The notes: generated by a model from the sequence alone, not told the origin. Numbered from the stretch's first letter, positions 26,189 through 36,407 are shown. The stretch is 64,000 nt of DNA from Paraburkholderia kururiensis JCM 10599 = LMG 19447 (GCF_003986935.1 NZ_RJZE01000027.1:1-64000); one strand, 5' to 3'. Translations and numbers: made by a program.

Positions 26189-27154
26189 CTAGCGGTTCGC
26201 GTGCGCCGCCGGCCACGCGAAACCCGCTTCGCCGGGACCAGGCGCCGCATGCGGCGCGCCGCCGAACAGCACGCTGCGCGGGTTCGCGTTGAACGTCTCC
26301 GCGGCGCTATCCACCGAACGCACGGCCGAGCGCACGTCGTCGGCGAGCGAGTTCACGCGCGGCAGCGTGTCGTACCCCACGCGCGACGAGAGCTCCTGCA
26401 GCGAAGCATCCACGGACGTCAGCGCGTCACCCGCCTGCTGCGCCGCCGTGCCCACCTTGTTGAGATTCGTCTCGAACGGCCCGTCGGGACGGTTGATACT
26501 CGAAATCAGCTGGTTCGTGGAGGCCAGCGTCGTGTCGAGCGTCGTCAACGTGCCCGAGAGCTTGCCTGCGGCGGGCGCCATCTGCTGCGTGAGCGTCGTG
26601 ACGCCGTCCGCCGCGTGCTGCAGGCTCGCGGCCGTGGCCATCAGTTGCCGGCGGGTCTCTTCGGAGAGCATGTTGTCCACGTCGGTTGCGACACGTTCGA
26701 GCTGACGCATGAGCACGTCGCCGCGTTGCTGCAACTGGTCGAACAGCCCCGGATGCATGGGAATCTGCGCGATCTGCTTCGCCGACGATGCGAGCGGCGC
26801 CGGGTTCGCGCCGGTATCGTCGAGTTGCACGAAGGCAATGCCCGTCACGCCCTGCAGGCCCAGGCTGCCGAAGGTGGACTGCGTAATGGGCGCGTTCTTG
26901 TCGACGAGAATGCGGATCACGATCTGCCCCGGATGCTGTCGGTCGAAGTGGATGGACTGCACCTTGCCCACGTCGAGGCCGCGATAGCGCACGGCCGCGT
27001 CGGTGTAGAGCCCCGTCACGTTGGTGCGCGCGATGAGGTCGTAAGGCACGCGCACGGTTCGATCGACGTTGAAGAAGAACGCCGCCGCGCCGATTGCGAG
27101 CAGCAGCGCCACCGTGAAGAGCCCGGCCCAGAAGGCGTGGGATTTGTTTTCCAT
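26189..27154 (-). CDS. MCE (MlaD-type) lipid-transport protein
   Basis: A 321-residue inner-membrane protein with one N-terminal membrane helix (F-W-A-G-L-F-T-V-A-L-L-L-A-I-G) and a single MCE domain (about 40-120: G-L-Y-T-D-A-A-V-R-Y-R-G-L-D-V-G-K-V). A long helical region follows (about 140-290). Hexameric MCE proteins form channels that carry phospholipids across the periplasm. It is longer than E. coli MlaD (about 183) and closer to stand-alone proteobacterial MCE systems. Confidence 0.88.
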   Translation of the reverse strand: MENKSHAFWAGLFTVALLLAIGAAAFFFNVDRTVRVPYDLIARTNVTGLYTDAAVRYRGLDVGKVQSIHFDRQHPGQIVIRILVDKNAPITQSTFGSLGLQGVTGIAFVQLDDTGANPAPLASSAKQIAQIPMHPGLFDQLQQRGDVLMRQLERVATDVDNMLSEETRRQLMATAASLQHAADGVTTLTQQMAPAAGKLSGTLTTLDTTLASTNQLISSINRPDGPFETNLNKVGTAAQQAGDALTSVDASLQELSSRVGYDTLPRVNSLADDVRSAVRSVDSAAETFNANPRSVLFGGAPHAAPGPGEAGFAWPAAHANR

Positions 27155-27224
27155 CGTCAGGTTCCCTCGTTCACACCGGAAATGGCGGCATTCGGGCGCT
27201 GAGCCGCCTGCCGTCCTCCCGCGC

Positions 27225-28103
27225 TCATAGGTGAATTTCGGCCGGCGCCGGCTCGAGCGCCGCCGGCGGCAGCTTCGCGCGCCGGTCGGGCGGCAGCGCC
27301 TGTAGTGCGCGGCGTCCGCGCAGGCCCAGAAAATACTCGCGGATAAACGGATGATCGACGCCCGCCGCCTCTTCCACCGGCGCCGCCACCAGCACCTTGC
27401 GGTCCGCCAGCACGGCCACGCGCGTGGAAAGCGCGACCATGGTGTCCAGGTCGTGCGTCACCATCACGACGGTGAGGCCGAGCGCCCGATGCAGCGTGCT
27501 GATCAGTTCCACGAATTCGTCGGAGGCCTGAGGATCGAGGCCCGCAGTGGGTTCGTCGAGAAACAGCATTTCGGGTTCGAGCGCGATGGCGCGCGCGATC
27601 CCCACGCGCTTGACCATGCCGCCCGAAAGCGCCGCAGGCATCTTCGATGCGTGCTTGCACGGCAGCCCCACCATTTCGAGCTTGAGCATCACGATGTCGC
27701 GTAGCAGTTCGTCCGGGATCTTGCCGAGCTCGCGCAGCGGCTGCGCGACGTTGTCGAACACGTTGAGCGACGAAAACAGCGCGCCGTGCTGGAACAGCAT
27801 GCCCATCCGGCTGCGCATCATGAGGGCGGTATTCTCGTCGAGCGTCGACGTATCTTCGCCGAATACCTTGATGGTGCCGGACGACTGCCGCTCGAGCCCG
27901 AGAATCTGCCGCACGAGCGTAGTCTTGCCCGACCCGGAGCCGCCCACCACCGCCACGATCTCGCCGCGGCGCACGTCGAAATTCAGATGCTGGTGAACGA
28001 TGTTGCGCCCATACCGCTTGGTGAGGTCGCGCACCTCGATCACCGTTTCGGCGATGGCAGGCAGCGGTCGGCCGCGCACGGCTTCCTTGAGCGGCGTACT
28101 CAT
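27225..28103 (-). CDS. ABC transporter ATPase (MlaF-type) for MCE system
   Basis: A 292-residue ATP-binding subunit. Walker A is G-G-S-G-S-G-K-T-T, the signature is L-S-G-G-M-V-K-R, Walker B is L-F-L-D-E-P and the switch His is in V-T-H-D-L-D. The LSGGM variant and V-K-R-V-G-I-A-R-A are typical of MlaF-like ATPases. The start overlaps the permease stop by four bases (28100-28103). It powers lipid transport with the adjacent permease. Confidence 0.92.
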   Translation of the reverse strand: MSTPLKEAVRGRPLPAIAETVIEVRDLTKRYGRNIVHQHLNFDVRRGEIVAVVGGSGSGKTTLVRQILGLERQSSGTIKVFGEDTSTLDENTALMMRSRMGMLFQHGALFSSLNVFDNVAQPLRELGKIPDELLRDIVMLKLEMVGLPCKHASKMPAALSGGMVKRVGIARAIALEPEMLFLDEPTAGLDPQASDEFVELISTLHRALGLTVVMVTHDLDTMVALSTRVAVLADRKVLVAAPVEEAAGVDHPFIREYFLGLRGRRALQALPPDRRAKLPPAALEPAPAEIHL

Positions 28104-29269
28104 CCCAGCCCCACGTTCTGGAACATGATCGCGAACACAGCGTCAGCAAGAATCACGATCGTGATCGAACTCACGACGGACGTCGTCGTGCCTTCGCCCA
28201 GGCTCTGCGAGTTCGCCTTGATCCTGAAGCCGAAGTGGCAGCCCACGAGCGCGATCAGCATGCCGAACGCCACGCCTTTGCCAAGGCCGATCCAGAGGTT
28301 CGCAATGGGCACCACCCCGGGCAGCGAACGCGCGAAATACGAGAGGTCGATGCCGAGCACGAGCTTCGCGGCAAGCGCCCCACCGAAGAGCGCGATGATG
28401 TTCGTCCACATGACGAGCAGCGGCATCGCGATACCAAGCGCCACCACGCGCGGCAGGATCAGGCGCAGCCCGTGCGGAATGCCCATCACGCGCATGGCGT
28501 CCAGTTCTTCAGTCACGCGCATCACGCCGATCTGCGCCGTGATCGCGGAACCCGACCGGCCCGCCACGAGAATCGCGGAAAGCACAGGACCCAGCTCGCG
28601 AATCACCGAGAGCCCGAGAATGTTCACGATGTACTGGTTCGCACCGAAGATGCGCAGTTGCTGCGCCGAGAGGTACGAAAGCACGATGCCGATCAGGAAC
28701 GCCACGAGCGCGGTGATGGGCAACGCCCTCGTGCCGGCGTTGTAAACGTTCGCTGATATCTCGGTCCACGGCGTGATCCTCGGATTGCGTGCAATCGAGA
28801 ACAGATCAAGCACCACGCGGCCCAGCATCACGAGGCCGCCATAGAGATGCTCAAGGAACGTGAAGATGGCGAAGCCGAGGCGCGTGAACGGATCGAACCG
28901 CACCACCGGTTCCGGCGGCTCGCGGGCGGCGTCGAGCAGCACGATGCGGTCGAATATTTCGCGCTGCGTATCGGTAAGCGCCACCAGTTCGTGCGGAAAG
29001 CGGCGGCCCCAGATATGCCAGAGCGCCTGACCGCCCACGTGGTCCATGTGTTCGATGTGCGACAGATCCCAGTGATCCACCGGCTCGGCGGCCAGCTTGC
29101 GCAGCCGCATCGTCACCCCGCCGCGGGCCCGGTCGCGCGCGAGCGCGAGCGCCGTCCATTGCCCGGACAGCCGGACGATCTTGCCTTGGGTGCCGGCCGC
29201 GATCTCGAGGCCGGGTGGCGTGTCGTAATTCAAGGGTCGCTGGATCCGCCGGAATGAAGACAGCAGCAT
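28100..29269 (-). CDS. MlaE-type permease with N-terminal STAS-like domain
   Basis: A 389-residue inner-membrane permease. The first roughly 110 residues look like a STAS domain (V-R-L-S-G-Q-W-T, then a D-L-S-H-I-E-H-M-D motif), and the rest is the MlaE permease fold with about five helices and the conserved E-L-G-P-V-L-S-A-I-L-V-A-G-R-S-G-S-A. In E. coli the STAS protein MlaB is separate; here it is fused. The ATG at 29269 is 67 bp from the divergent birA start; a longer frame lies over birA and is rejected. Confidence 0.88.
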   Translation of the reverse strand: MLLSSFRRIQRPLNYDTPPGLEIAAGTQGKIVRLSGQWTALALARDRARGGVTMRLRKLAAEPVDHWDLSHIEHMDHVGGQALWHIWGRRFPHELVALTDTQREIFDRIVLLDAAREPPEPVVRFDPFTRLGFAIFTFLEHLYGGLVMLGRVVLDLFSIARNPRITPWTEISANVYNAGTRALPITALVAFLIGIVLSYLSAQQLRIFGANQYIVNILGLSVIRELGPVLSAILVAGRSGSAITAQIGVMRVTEELDAMRVMGIPHGLRLILPRVVALGIAMPLLVMWTNIIALFGGALAAKLVLGIDLSYFARSLPGVVPIANLWIGLGKGVAFGMLIALVGCHFGFRIKANSQSLGEGTTTSVVSSITIVILADAVFAIMFQNVGLG

Positions 29270-29336
29270 TGTAACGAACGCTCCCCGTTTGGCGGCTGCG
29301 ACATGTACACCCCATGCCGTCGCTACAATACGGGCC

Positions 29337-30242
29337 ATGAACGTTCCCCCTTCTCCCTCCGCAGCCGGTTCGGCCGACGACTGGCGCATCGACCGCGATC
29401 GCGCCGTCACGCTGTTCGGCCCCGCCGCGCTCGACTGGCCGCTCGAAATCGTCGAGGAAACCGGCTCCACCAACGCCGACCTCATGGCCCGCCTGAAGGC
29501 GCTGCCACGCGACGCGGGCGCGCTCGCGCGGCCCATCGTGCGCGTCGCTTATTTGCAGACAGCCGGCCGCGGCCGCCGTGGCCGGCCCTGGTACGCCGAG
29601 CCGGGCAACGCACTGCTGTTTTCCATTGCGTGCGTAATGCCGCGACCGCTCGAAGGGCTCGCGGGCTTGAGCCTCGCCATTGGCGTGGCGCTCGTAGACG
29701 GACTTCGCTCGCTGCCCGTTGCCGGTCCCGGGCAGATCGCGCTGAAGTGGCCCAACGACGTGCTGCTCGAAGGCGACAAACTCGCAGGCATCCTGATTGA
29801 AACCGCGTGGAGCACGGAGGACGCCAGCGCGGTCGTGATCGGCATCGGCACCAACGTAAAGGGCGCGGACGAACTCGCGGCAAAGGTGGGCGAACTGAAC
29901 GCCGACGCACCGGCCCAGGTGCGCGGCGCCACGCCGACGGCGCTTGCGCGGGCGCTGCCGAACGCCAATCTCACGGATACGCTCGCCGCCGAACTCAACG
30001 CGCTCGAACCGGCGTTGCAGCGCTTTGCCGCAAGCGGATTCGCCCCGTTCCAGCCGCGCTGGAACGCGTGCCACGCCTATGCAGGCCGCGAAGTCATGCT
30101 GATCGAACAAGGCGTGGAAGTGGCACGCGGCGTGGCGACGGGCGTGGACGAACGCGGCCAACTGCTGCTCGATACGCCCACCGGACGACGCGCTATCGCG
30201 ACCGGAGACGTCTCGCTGCGGCTCACGGAGGGCGGCGCATGA
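29337..30242 (+). CDS. birA: Biotin-[acetyl-CoA-carboxylase] ligase BirA
   Basis: A 301-residue enzyme that makes biotinyl-AMP and transfers biotin to the carboxyl carrier protein. The motifs [15 protein letters not shown] and the C-terminal SH3-like domain are present. It lacks the N-terminal helix-turn-helix of E. coli BirA, so it should be a ligase only. Its stop overlaps the coaX start (ATGA). Confidence 0.93.
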   Translation: MNVPPSPSAAGSADDWRIDRDRAVTLFGPAALDWPLEIVEETGSTNADLMARLKALPRDAGALARPIVRVAYLQTAGRGRRGRPWYAEPGNALLFSIACVMPRPLEGLAGLSLAIGVALVDGLRSLPVAGPGQIALKWPNDVLLEGDKLAGILIETAWSTEDASAVVIGIGTNVKGADELAAKVGELNADAPAQVRGATPTALARALPNANLTDTLAAELNALEPALQRFAASGFAPFQPRWNACHAYAGREVMLIEQGVEVARGVATGVDERGQLLLDTPTGRRAIATGDVSLRLTEGGA

Positions 30243-31009
30243 GCGGCGCGCCGTTCCTGCTCATCGACGCCGGCAACAGCCGGCTCAAGTGGGCAATGGC
30301 CGACGTCGGCGGTGCACACGCGTATGCGGGTTCGTCGTCCGACGAGCCTGACTGGGCAGGCCTACCGCCACCGGCGAGCGCCTGGATTTCAAACGTTGCG
30401 GGCGATGCGGTGGCCGAACGCATCGACACATGGCTCGACGCACGATGGCCGGGCTTGCCGCGCACGACGATTCGCGCGACCGCGCACCAGTGCGGCGTGA
30501 CGAACCGCTACGCTGCGCCCGGCGCGCTGGGCAGCGACCGCTGGGCCGGGCTGATCGGCGCACACGCCGCCTTTCCCGGCGAGCATCTGCTGATCGCGAC
30601 GTTCGGCACGGCCACCACGCTCGAAGCGCTCCGTGCAGACGGCACGTTTGTGGGCGGATTGATTGCGCCGGGGTGGTCGCTGATGATGCGCTCGCTCGGC
30701 GAGCGGACCGCGCACCTGCCCACCATCGAAGCCGGCGAAGCGCGCGACCTGCTGACATCGACGGCCCGGCCCGAACCGTTCTTCGCCACGGACACTCACC
30801 GTTCCATCAGCGCAGGCTGCGCGCTCGCGCAGGCCGCGCTGATCGAGCGGATGTGGACCGAACTGCGCGACGAATGGCAGGTGCCGGTGCGGCTCGTGCT
30901 GGGCGGCGGAGCGGCCGACGAAGTGACAGCGGCGCTCAAGGTGCCGCATACTCGCCACGACACGCTGGTGCTGGCCGGGCTCGCGTTAATTGCCGCTGAG
31001 TGCGGCTGA
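30239..31009 (+). CDS. coaX: Type III pantothenate kinase CoaX
   Basis: A 256-residue kinase of the ASKHA fold that phosphorylates pantothenate in CoA synthesis. Conserved stretches are [12 protein letters not shown] (phosphate-1), [14 protein letters not shown] and G-G-L-I-A-P-G. The ATG overlaps the birA stop, which supports translational coupling; the birA-coaX pair is widespread in Betaproteobacteria. Confidence 0.94.
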   Translation: MSGAPFLLIDAGNSRLKWAMADVGGAHAYAGSSSDEPDWAGLPPPASAWISNVAGDAVAERIDTWLDARWPGLPRTTIRATAHQCGVTNRYAAPGALGSDRWAGLIGAHAAFPGEHLLIATFGTATTLEALRADGTFVGGLIAPGWSLMMRSLGERTAHLPTIEAGEARDLLTSTARPEPFFATDTHRSISAGCALAQAALIERMWTELRDEWQVPVRLVLGGGAADEVTAALKVPHTRHDTLVLAGLALIAAECG

Positions 31010-31163
31010 TGGGACAAGGGTGACAGGCGGTGTGCCAGGCCTGGGTGCTTCAAAGTTGCCCCGGATTTGGCTGAGGTCCTGCTTGTGCTCGGTGGGACGT
31101 TGCCGGGAAATTGCCAGAAAATCGGCGAATAAGGAACGAAGCCGTCTTTAAGGAGAAACGACG

Positions 31164-31403
31164 ATGCTGCGATGGCTCATCGCCATTCTTTTGCTCGCGA
31201 ACCTGCTCGCGTTTGCGGCGATCAGCGGGGCATTCGGGCCGACGCCGGCCTCCGGTCCACGCGAGCCCGGTCATCTGAACCGTGAGGTCCATCCCGACTG
31301 GCTGAAGGTGCGGCCCATATCGCCGGCGGAATCGGCGGACGCGACGATTGTCGGCGGCCCGGTGCCAATGCCCGCGGTAAAGAGTTCGGAGTTGACGCAG
31401 TAG
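31164..31403 (+). CDS. Small membrane-anchored protein of unknown function
   Basis: A 79-residue protein with a clear AAGGAG ribosome site. Residues 3-25 form a membrane anchor (W-L-I-A-I-L-L-L-A-N-L-L-A-F-A), followed by a Pro-rich soluble tail. The L-L-A-N-L-L/A-F pattern resembles the N-terminus of small SPOR-type proteins encoded after coaX in this family, but the SPOR domain itself is absent. I know no function. Confidence 0.65.
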   Translation: MLRWLIAILLLANLLAFAAISGAFGPTPASGPREPGHLNREVHPDWLKVRPISPAESADATIVGGPVPMPAVKSSELTQ

Positions 31404-31452
31404 TCGCGCGCGGTTCGTTGGCGCGCACCGGCAACCGAGCGACGCAAGACTC

Positions 31453-31476
31453 AAGCCGCCGTTTCTACGGCGGCTT
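31453..31476. terminator. Possible terminator hairpin
   Basis: A 10-bp perfect stem (AAGCCGCCGT and its complement) with a four-base loop lies between convergent genes. It has only short T-runs, so strength is uncertain. Confidence 0.5.
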
Positions 31477-31486
31477 CGTCGTCTCA

Positions 31487-31969
31487 TCAGCCGAGGCTGC
31501 GCACCTTCTTCAGGAGCTTCGTGGTCGAGCGATCGTGCTCGAAAGGAATGGCAAGCGCCCGCCCGCCCCAGCCACGAACGAGCGCCGATTCGGGCAACAC
31601 GTCCATGTCGTAATCGCCGCCCTTCACGAGCACATCGGGACGCAACGCTTCGATGAGTGAAACCGGTGTGCGCTCGTCGAAGCGAACCACCCAGTCCACG
31701 CTTTCGAGCGCCGCAAGCAGCGCCATGCGGTCGTCTTCGGCGTTGATGGGGCGGTCGTCGCCCTTGCCCAGCATGCGCACCGAGGCGTCGCTGTTCACGC
31801 CGACAATCAGGCACGCACCCAACGCCTTCGCGTCGGCGAGATAGGTGACGTGACCGCGATGGAGGATATCGAAGACCCCGTTCGTGAACACGACGGGGCC
31901 GGGCAGCGACGCACGGCGCTCAGCGAGCGCCTCACGCGTGACGATCTTGCGTTCGAAGGCAGCGGTCAT
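31487..31969 (-). CDS. rfaE2: Heptose-1-phosphate adenylyltransferase (RfaE2/HldE C-domain)
   Basis: A 160-residue nucleotidyltransferase that makes ADP-heptose from D-glycero-beta-D-manno-heptose 1-phosphate for lipopolysaccharide core. The HxGH motif is in F-D-I-L-H-R-G-H-V, and the ISSTKIV-like loop appears as D-R-S-T-T-K-L-L. The kinase half found fused in E. coli HldE is absent here, as is usual in this group. Confidence 0.92.
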   Translation of the reverse strand: MTAAFERKIVTREALAERRASLPGPVVFTNGVFDILHRGHVTYLADAKALGACLIVGVNSDASVRMLGKGDDRPINAEDDRMALLAALESVDWVVRFDERTPVSLIEALRPDVLVKGGDYDMDVLPESALVRGWGGRALAIPFEHDRSTTKLLKKVRSLG

Positions 31970-32008
31970 GGGGCAGCCAGCGTTGCGTAATCGCGTCAGG
32001 CCGGCGCG

Positions 32009-32890
32009 TCAGGCCGGCTGCTGGTGCGCGGACGGATCCTGGCCCGAAGCCTGCAGCCGCACCGTCACTTCCTTGCGATAGCGGTTCAGTTCCTGCGCCG
32101 TGTTGAATGTGCGCTCGAAGAGAATCGAGAGGTTGTGCAGGATACGTTCGACAACCTTCTTCTCCCAACCATCGTCGAAGCGAATCTGCTCGTCGAGCCA
32201 GCGCTCGAGCCATTCCGGGTCAGGCAGGCGCGACTGCACCGTGTCGCGCGGGAACAGCGACTGATTGACGTGCAGGTTCGTGGGGTGCAGCGGCTTCTCG
32301 GTGCGACGCGCCGAAGCCATCAGCACGCCGATCTTCGCGAACGCGGCGCGCGCCACATCGCCGCAGTTGGTGAGCGCCTTCTTCATGTAACGCAGATAGG
32401 CGCCGCCGTGGCGGGCTTCGTCGCGCGAGATGGTTTCGTAGATGTGCTTGATGACCGGCTCGGTGTGCCATTCGGCAGCGCGCCGATACCAGTGATTGAG
32501 GCGAATTTCGCCGCAGAAGTGCAGCATCAGGGTTTCGAGCGGCGGCGCCGGGTCGAACTCGAAGCGCACCGCGTGCAGTTCTTCCTCGGTCGGCACGAGT
32601 TCCGGCTTGAAGCGACGCAGGTATTCCATCAGCACCAGCGAATGCTTCTGCTCCTCGAAGAACCACACGCTCATGAAGGCCGAGAAATCGCTGTCGTGAT
32701 GGTTATCGCGCAGGAACATCTCCGTTGCCGGCAATGCAGACCACTCGGTGATCGCATTCATCTTGATCGTACGGGCCTGCTCGTCGGTGAGGAGCGATGC
32801 GTCGAACTTGTCCCACGGAATGTCCTTCTCCATGTCCCATCGGACCGATTCGAGCGATTTGTAAAGTTCCGGATAAAGCATCGTGTTCAT
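32009..32890 (-). CDS. Ferritin-like di-iron protein (possible acyl desaturase or oxidase)
   Basis: A 293-residue helical protein with two EExxH-type iron motifs: F-F-E-E-Q-K-H and I-S-R-D-E-A-R-H, plus an additional acidic helix H-F-C-G-E-I-R-L-N-H-W. These ligands resemble the carboxylate-bridged di-iron site of acyl-ACP desaturases and ribonucleotide reductase R2. A role in fatty acid desaturation is possible but not proven. It stands alone on the minus strand. Confidence 0.7.
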   Translation of the reverse strand: MNTMLYPELYKSLESVRWDMEKDIPWDKFDASLLTDEQARTIKMNAITEWSALPATEMFLRDNHHDSDFSAFMSVWFFEEQKHSLVLMEYLRRFKPELVPTEEELHAVRFEFDPAPPLETLMLHFCGEIRLNHWYRRAAEWHTEPVIKHIYETISRDEARHGGAYLRYMKKALTNCGDVARAAFAKIGVLMASARRTEKPLHPTNLHVNQSLFPRDTVQSRLPDPEWLERWLDEQIRFDDGWEKKVVERILHNLSILFERTFNTAQELNRYRKEVTVRLQASGQDPSAHQQPA

Positions 32891-33473
32891 AGTCCCGCCC
32901 CTGTTCAGCGCTTGACGACTTTTGACTTCGTGCCGCGCCCGCGCACCTCTGCGCTGTCGAGCGAAGCATTTAATTTTACGCGGTAATCGGGCACCCAGAA
33001 TCTCCGTCGGGCGACGAAGTGCCCGCGGTTCTCCGTGTGCGTGCGATTACCGGAATGTTGTGCGGCATGACGGCCGTGGGTAGGGACGGGCCCGTTCCTT
33101 CAATCCGTGCCGCGAGCGGTGCCAGTGCACCGCGTTGCCGGGCGGACGCTGCCACCCGGACCGGCCCTTGCGCCGGCCACCGGAACAGCCGTTCCGGCTT
33201 GCGCCAGCGGGCCGCAAAGCGTTCGGCATGATAGCACGCCGGCCCCTCCCAGCCCTTCCGGCCCGAAAAACGCGCACTACTATGAGCCGGGCGCTGCATT
33301 TCCGCACATATACGCAGATAAACCTTGACGTATCTCAATAACGCATCAAGTAAACGTCGATGACCACGCGTGAGCAAACGGCGCGCCCGTTCGGGCACCG
33401 CGCAACGTGTTGCCCGACCCACGCGGCATGGCGGACGACGCCCCGCCCGCCGCACGGCGAACATCGGCAAACG
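32891..33473. other. About 580 bp without a recognised gene
   Basis: G+C-rich frames cross this stretch on both strands, but none has a ribosome site with a recognisable protein. It is the upstream region of the di-iron gene, and the phaM gene ends at 33474. No terminator is obvious. Confidence 0.4.
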
Positions 33474-34226
33474 TCATTCCGGCTTGTTCGACGACGACTT
33501 CTTCGCTGTGCGCCCTGCGCCGGCAGCGGTCGAACCCTTCGTCTGCGACGGCCGTTTCGTGGCTGTGTGCTTCGCCCCCGGCTCGGCGCCAGCCGCAGCG
33601 CTACCGGGGCCGCCGTCGCTCCCGCTCGCCGCGCCCGCTCCAGCCGGTTGCGCCACGGCGAACTGCGCGAGCTGGTTGAACTGGGACTGCAGCAGATTCC
33701 ACCAGGCAGTGGGGTCGAATGTAGGCGGCGCGGCTTGCTGGGCGTCTCCCGACCCTTCAGCGCTTTCTGCGTCTTCGGACGCGACGCCCGCTTCGCGCGG
33801 CGGTGCGTCGCCTGCTGCGGCGCGGCCGCGCGGTCCCTCGTCCGTGGGCTTGGGACTGGCGGGCTCGGTCATCTGCGACTGCGCAAATGCGCCGAACGCA
33901 CGCAACGTAGCGAGTGTCGCGCGCTGCACTTCGAGCGCCTGGATGGCCGATTGCAGCATGTTGAGGTTCAGCTTCAGCCACTGCTCGACGGCGCGCATGT
34001 CGGTGATGCGCTTGTCGAGTTCTTCGACGCTCGTGAGCGGCGCAAGCATGTCGGACATCATCGAGAGCGAGGGTCCCAACCCTTGCGCGGCACCGGGCTG
34101 CATGCCCGGGAAAGCGCTACCGAAGGGCGTGAGACGCATCATGTCCCACATCCGGTCGAGCATCTCCGCCGGAGGAAAGCCGGGGAAACCCGGGAAGGGC
34201 GGGATGGAACCTGGCTGGTCGGTCAT
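33474..34226 (-). CDS. phaM: PhaM-family PHB granule protein
   Basis: A 250-residue protein. The N-terminal half has the PhaM signature (P-P-F-P-G-F-P-G-F-P, then a helical region Q-W-L-K-L-N-L-N-M-L-Q). A low-complexity Ala/Pro/Gly linker leads to a Lys/Ala/Ser-rich tail resembling histone H1 (T-K-R-P-S-Q-T-K). In Ralstonia/Cupriavidus PhaM activates PHB synthase and ties granules to the nucleoid. The start has GAGGAG 6 nt upstream. Its presence implies that this organism stores PHB. Confidence 0.88.
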   Translation of the reverse strand: MTDQPGSIPPFPGFPGFPPAEMLDRMWDMMRLTPFGSAFPGMQPGAAQGLGPSLSMMSDMLAPLTSVEELDKRITDMRAVEQWLKLNLNMLQSAIQALEVQRATLATLRAFGAFAQSQMTEPASPKPTDEGPRGRAAAGDAPPREAGVASEDAESAEGSGDAQQAAPPTFDPTAWWNLLQSQFNQLAQFAVAQPAGAGAASGSDGGPGSAAAGAEPGAKHTATKRPSQTKGSTAAGAGRTAKKSSSNKPE

Positions 34227-34397
34227 GCGTGTCTCCTCACGTGGGGGTTGAACGCGGCGGATCTCATGTAGCGTGCGGCGTGTCGATATTGCTCCGATCA
34301 TACAGCGCCGTCCCGCGCCGCAACGAACGGGGTTAGCCCTGAGCACCGCCGTGAGCGACCCGCGTGCAACGTCAGAACACGGTCACGCGAGGCTCGG

Positions 34398-35222
34398 TCA
34401 GAACGGATCGCCGCCCGGGAAATCCGGCGAACGCCGCTCGCGCAACGACTGAACGCCTTCGCGCACGTCGGGCCCGGAGAAGCCCATGAACTCGAGCGCG
34501 AGCGACGTATCGAATGCCGGCCCCGCTGAGCGCAGCCAGTTATTGAGCGCGTACTTCGTCCAGCGGATGGCGGTCTGTGACCCATCCGCAAGGCGCCTTG
34601 CCACCTCGAACGCCTTCGGCACAAGGTCGTTCTCGTCCACGGCGAGCGACACGAGCCCGATGCGCTCCGCTTCCTCGCCGCTCACCGGTTCGCAGAGCAG
34701 CAGGTAGTACTTCGCCTTCGCCATACCGCACAAAAGCGGCCAGACGATGGCCGCATGGTCGCCTGCCGCCACGCCGAGCCGGGTGTGTCCGTCGATGATG
34801 CGTGCCGTCTTCGACGCAATCGAAATATCGGCGAGCAGCCCGGCCACCAGACCGGCACCGACTGCCGGCCCATGCATGGCCGACACGACGGGCTTGCTGC
34901 AATTAATCACGTTGTAGACGAGGTCACGAGCCTCGCGCCACACGCGCGCCCGCACGTCGAAGTGCGTGGCCATGTCTTCCACGAGTTGCAGGTCGCCGCC
35001 CGCCGAAAAGCCCTTGCCTTCGCCGCGAATCAGCGCAACGCGCGCATCGGGATCGCGGTCGATGTCGCGCCAGATGTCGGCGAGTTCGCGGTGCATCTGC
35101 GCGTCTGCAGTGGCGAGCGCGCTGCGGTTCGCTCCCGCGCCGCTCATCACGACTTCGACGATGCCATGCGCGTGGCGCCTCACCTGCAGCGCGTGATAGT
35201 TGGCGTAGAACGGATCGTTCAT
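34398..35222 (-). CDS. Enoyl-CoA hydratase/isomerase family protein
   Basis: A 274-residue crotonase-fold protein. The oxyanion loop [10 protein letters not shown] and the second motif H-G-P-A-V-G-A-G-L are present. The Glu positions of classical hydratases are not clearly kept (the segment L-G-V-A-A-G-D-H-A lies at the first), so the reaction could be isomerase, hydratase or another CoA lyase. The ATG at 35222 has GAGGAGACAG upstream. Confidence 0.82.
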   Translation of the reverse strand: MNDPFYANYHALQVRRHAHGIVEVVMSGAGANRSALATADAQMHRELADIWRDIDRDPDARVALIRGEGKGFSAGGDLQLVEDMATHFDVRARVWREARDLVYNVINCSKPVVSAMHGPAVGAGLVAGLLADISIASKTARIIDGHTRLGVAAGDHAAIVWPLLCGMAKAKYYLLLCEPVSGEEAERIGLVSLAVDENDLVPKAFEVARRLADGSQTAIRWTKYALNNWLRSAGPAFDTSLALEFMGFSGPDVREGVQSLRERRSPDFPGGDPF

Positions 35223-35320
35223 GGCTGTCTCCTCGCTGGTTTTATCCGTGTGTCGCACCGTGAGCATCCACACGGCACACATCTATGCCGAAACCGCGGC
35301 GCGCCGCGCGCCGGCAACGC

Positions 35321-36313
35321 TCAGGCCGCGCCGTCGAGCGGCGCCACGGCCTGATCGATCGCGCCGAAAATCGACTTGCCCGCTTCGTCGAACATTTCGA
35401 TCTTCACGCTGTCGCCGAACTTCATGAATTCGGTGCTGGGCGCGCCGTGCTCGATGGTTTCCAGGCACCGCTTCTCGGCGATGCAGCAGTAGCCGCGCTT
35501 CGCGTCCTTGTTCGATACCGTGCCCGAGCCGACGATGGACCCGGCGCGCACGTTGCGCGTCTTCGCCGCGTGTGCGATCAGTTGCCCGAAATGAAACACC
35601 ATGTCGGTGCCGGCGTCGGGCTGCCCCACCTTGCGGCCGTTCCAGTGGACGATCATCGGCCGATGCAGGCGCCCCTCGCGCCAGTGCTCGCCCAGTTCGT
35701 CAGGCGTGACGGCGAGAGGCGCAAACGCCGTGGCAGGCTTGCTCTGGAAAAAGCCGAAGCCCTTCGCGAGTTCGGCGGGAATCAGGTTGCGCAGCGACAC
35801 GTCGTTGGCAAGCGTAACGAGCCGCACGCCCTTGAGCGCCTGCTCGGGCGTCGCGCCCATTGGCACGTCGGACGTGATCACCGCGACCTCGGCTTCGAAG
35901 TCGATGCCATAGGACTCCGATGCGCACACGATGTCGTCAGTGGGGCCGATGAAATCGTCGCTGCCGCCCTGGTACATTAGCGGATCGGTCCAGAACTCCG
36001 GCGGCATTTCGGCGCCGCGCGCACGGCGTACGAGTTCGACGTGATTCACGTAGGCCGAACCGTCTGCCCACTGGAAGGCGCGCGGCAGCGGCGCCATGCA
36101 GTCTTTCGCGTTGAACGCGAAGGAATGGCGCGCGCGGCCATGGTTGAGCTGGTCGTACAGGTCACGCAGCTGCGGCGCGTAGAAGGCCCAGTCGTCGAGC
36201 GCGCGCTGCAGCGTGGGCGCAATCGCGTCGGCAATCGCGGCGGTTTGCAGGTCGCGAGAGACGACGATCAGCTGGCCGTCGCGGGTGCCGTCCTTCAGCG
36301 TGGCGAGTTTCAT
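35321..36313 (-). CDS. Fumarylacetoacetate hydrolase family protein
   Basis: A 330-residue metal-dependent hydrolase of the FAH fold. The divalent-metal motif is in D-F-E-A-E-V-A-V-I, and the conserved G-S-G-T-V and M-Y-Q-G-G-S-D-D-F-I-G-P are present. It may cleave fumarylpyruvate or fumarylacetoacetate in aromatic amino acid or gentisate breakdown. It is divergent from the IclR regulator, the usual arrangement for a regulated catabolic gene. Confidence 0.85.
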   Translation of the reverse strand: MKLATLKDGTRDGQLIVVSRDLQTAAIADAIAPTLQRALDDWAFYAPQLRDLYDQLNHGRARHSFAFNAKDCMAPLPRAFQWADGSAYVNHVELVRRARGAEMPPEFWTDPLMYQGGSDDFIGPTDDIVCASESYGIDFEAEVAVITSDVPMGATPEQALKGVRLVTLANDVSLRNLIPAELAKGFGFFQSKPATAFAPLAVTPDELGEHWREGRLHRPMIVHWNGRKVGQPDAGTDMVFHFGQLIAHAAKTRNVRAGSIVGSGTVSNKDAKRGYCCIAEKRCLETIEHGAPSTEFMKFGDSVKIEMFDEAGKSIFGAIDQAVAPLDGAA

Positions 36314-36407
36314 AGGCGGGCAATTGGGATGACGATAGAAGGAATGTATTCTACGATGGTGAACCGGTCCGCCCCACCTGGCCTCGCGGCCTATTCCATC
36401 AAGCTAG

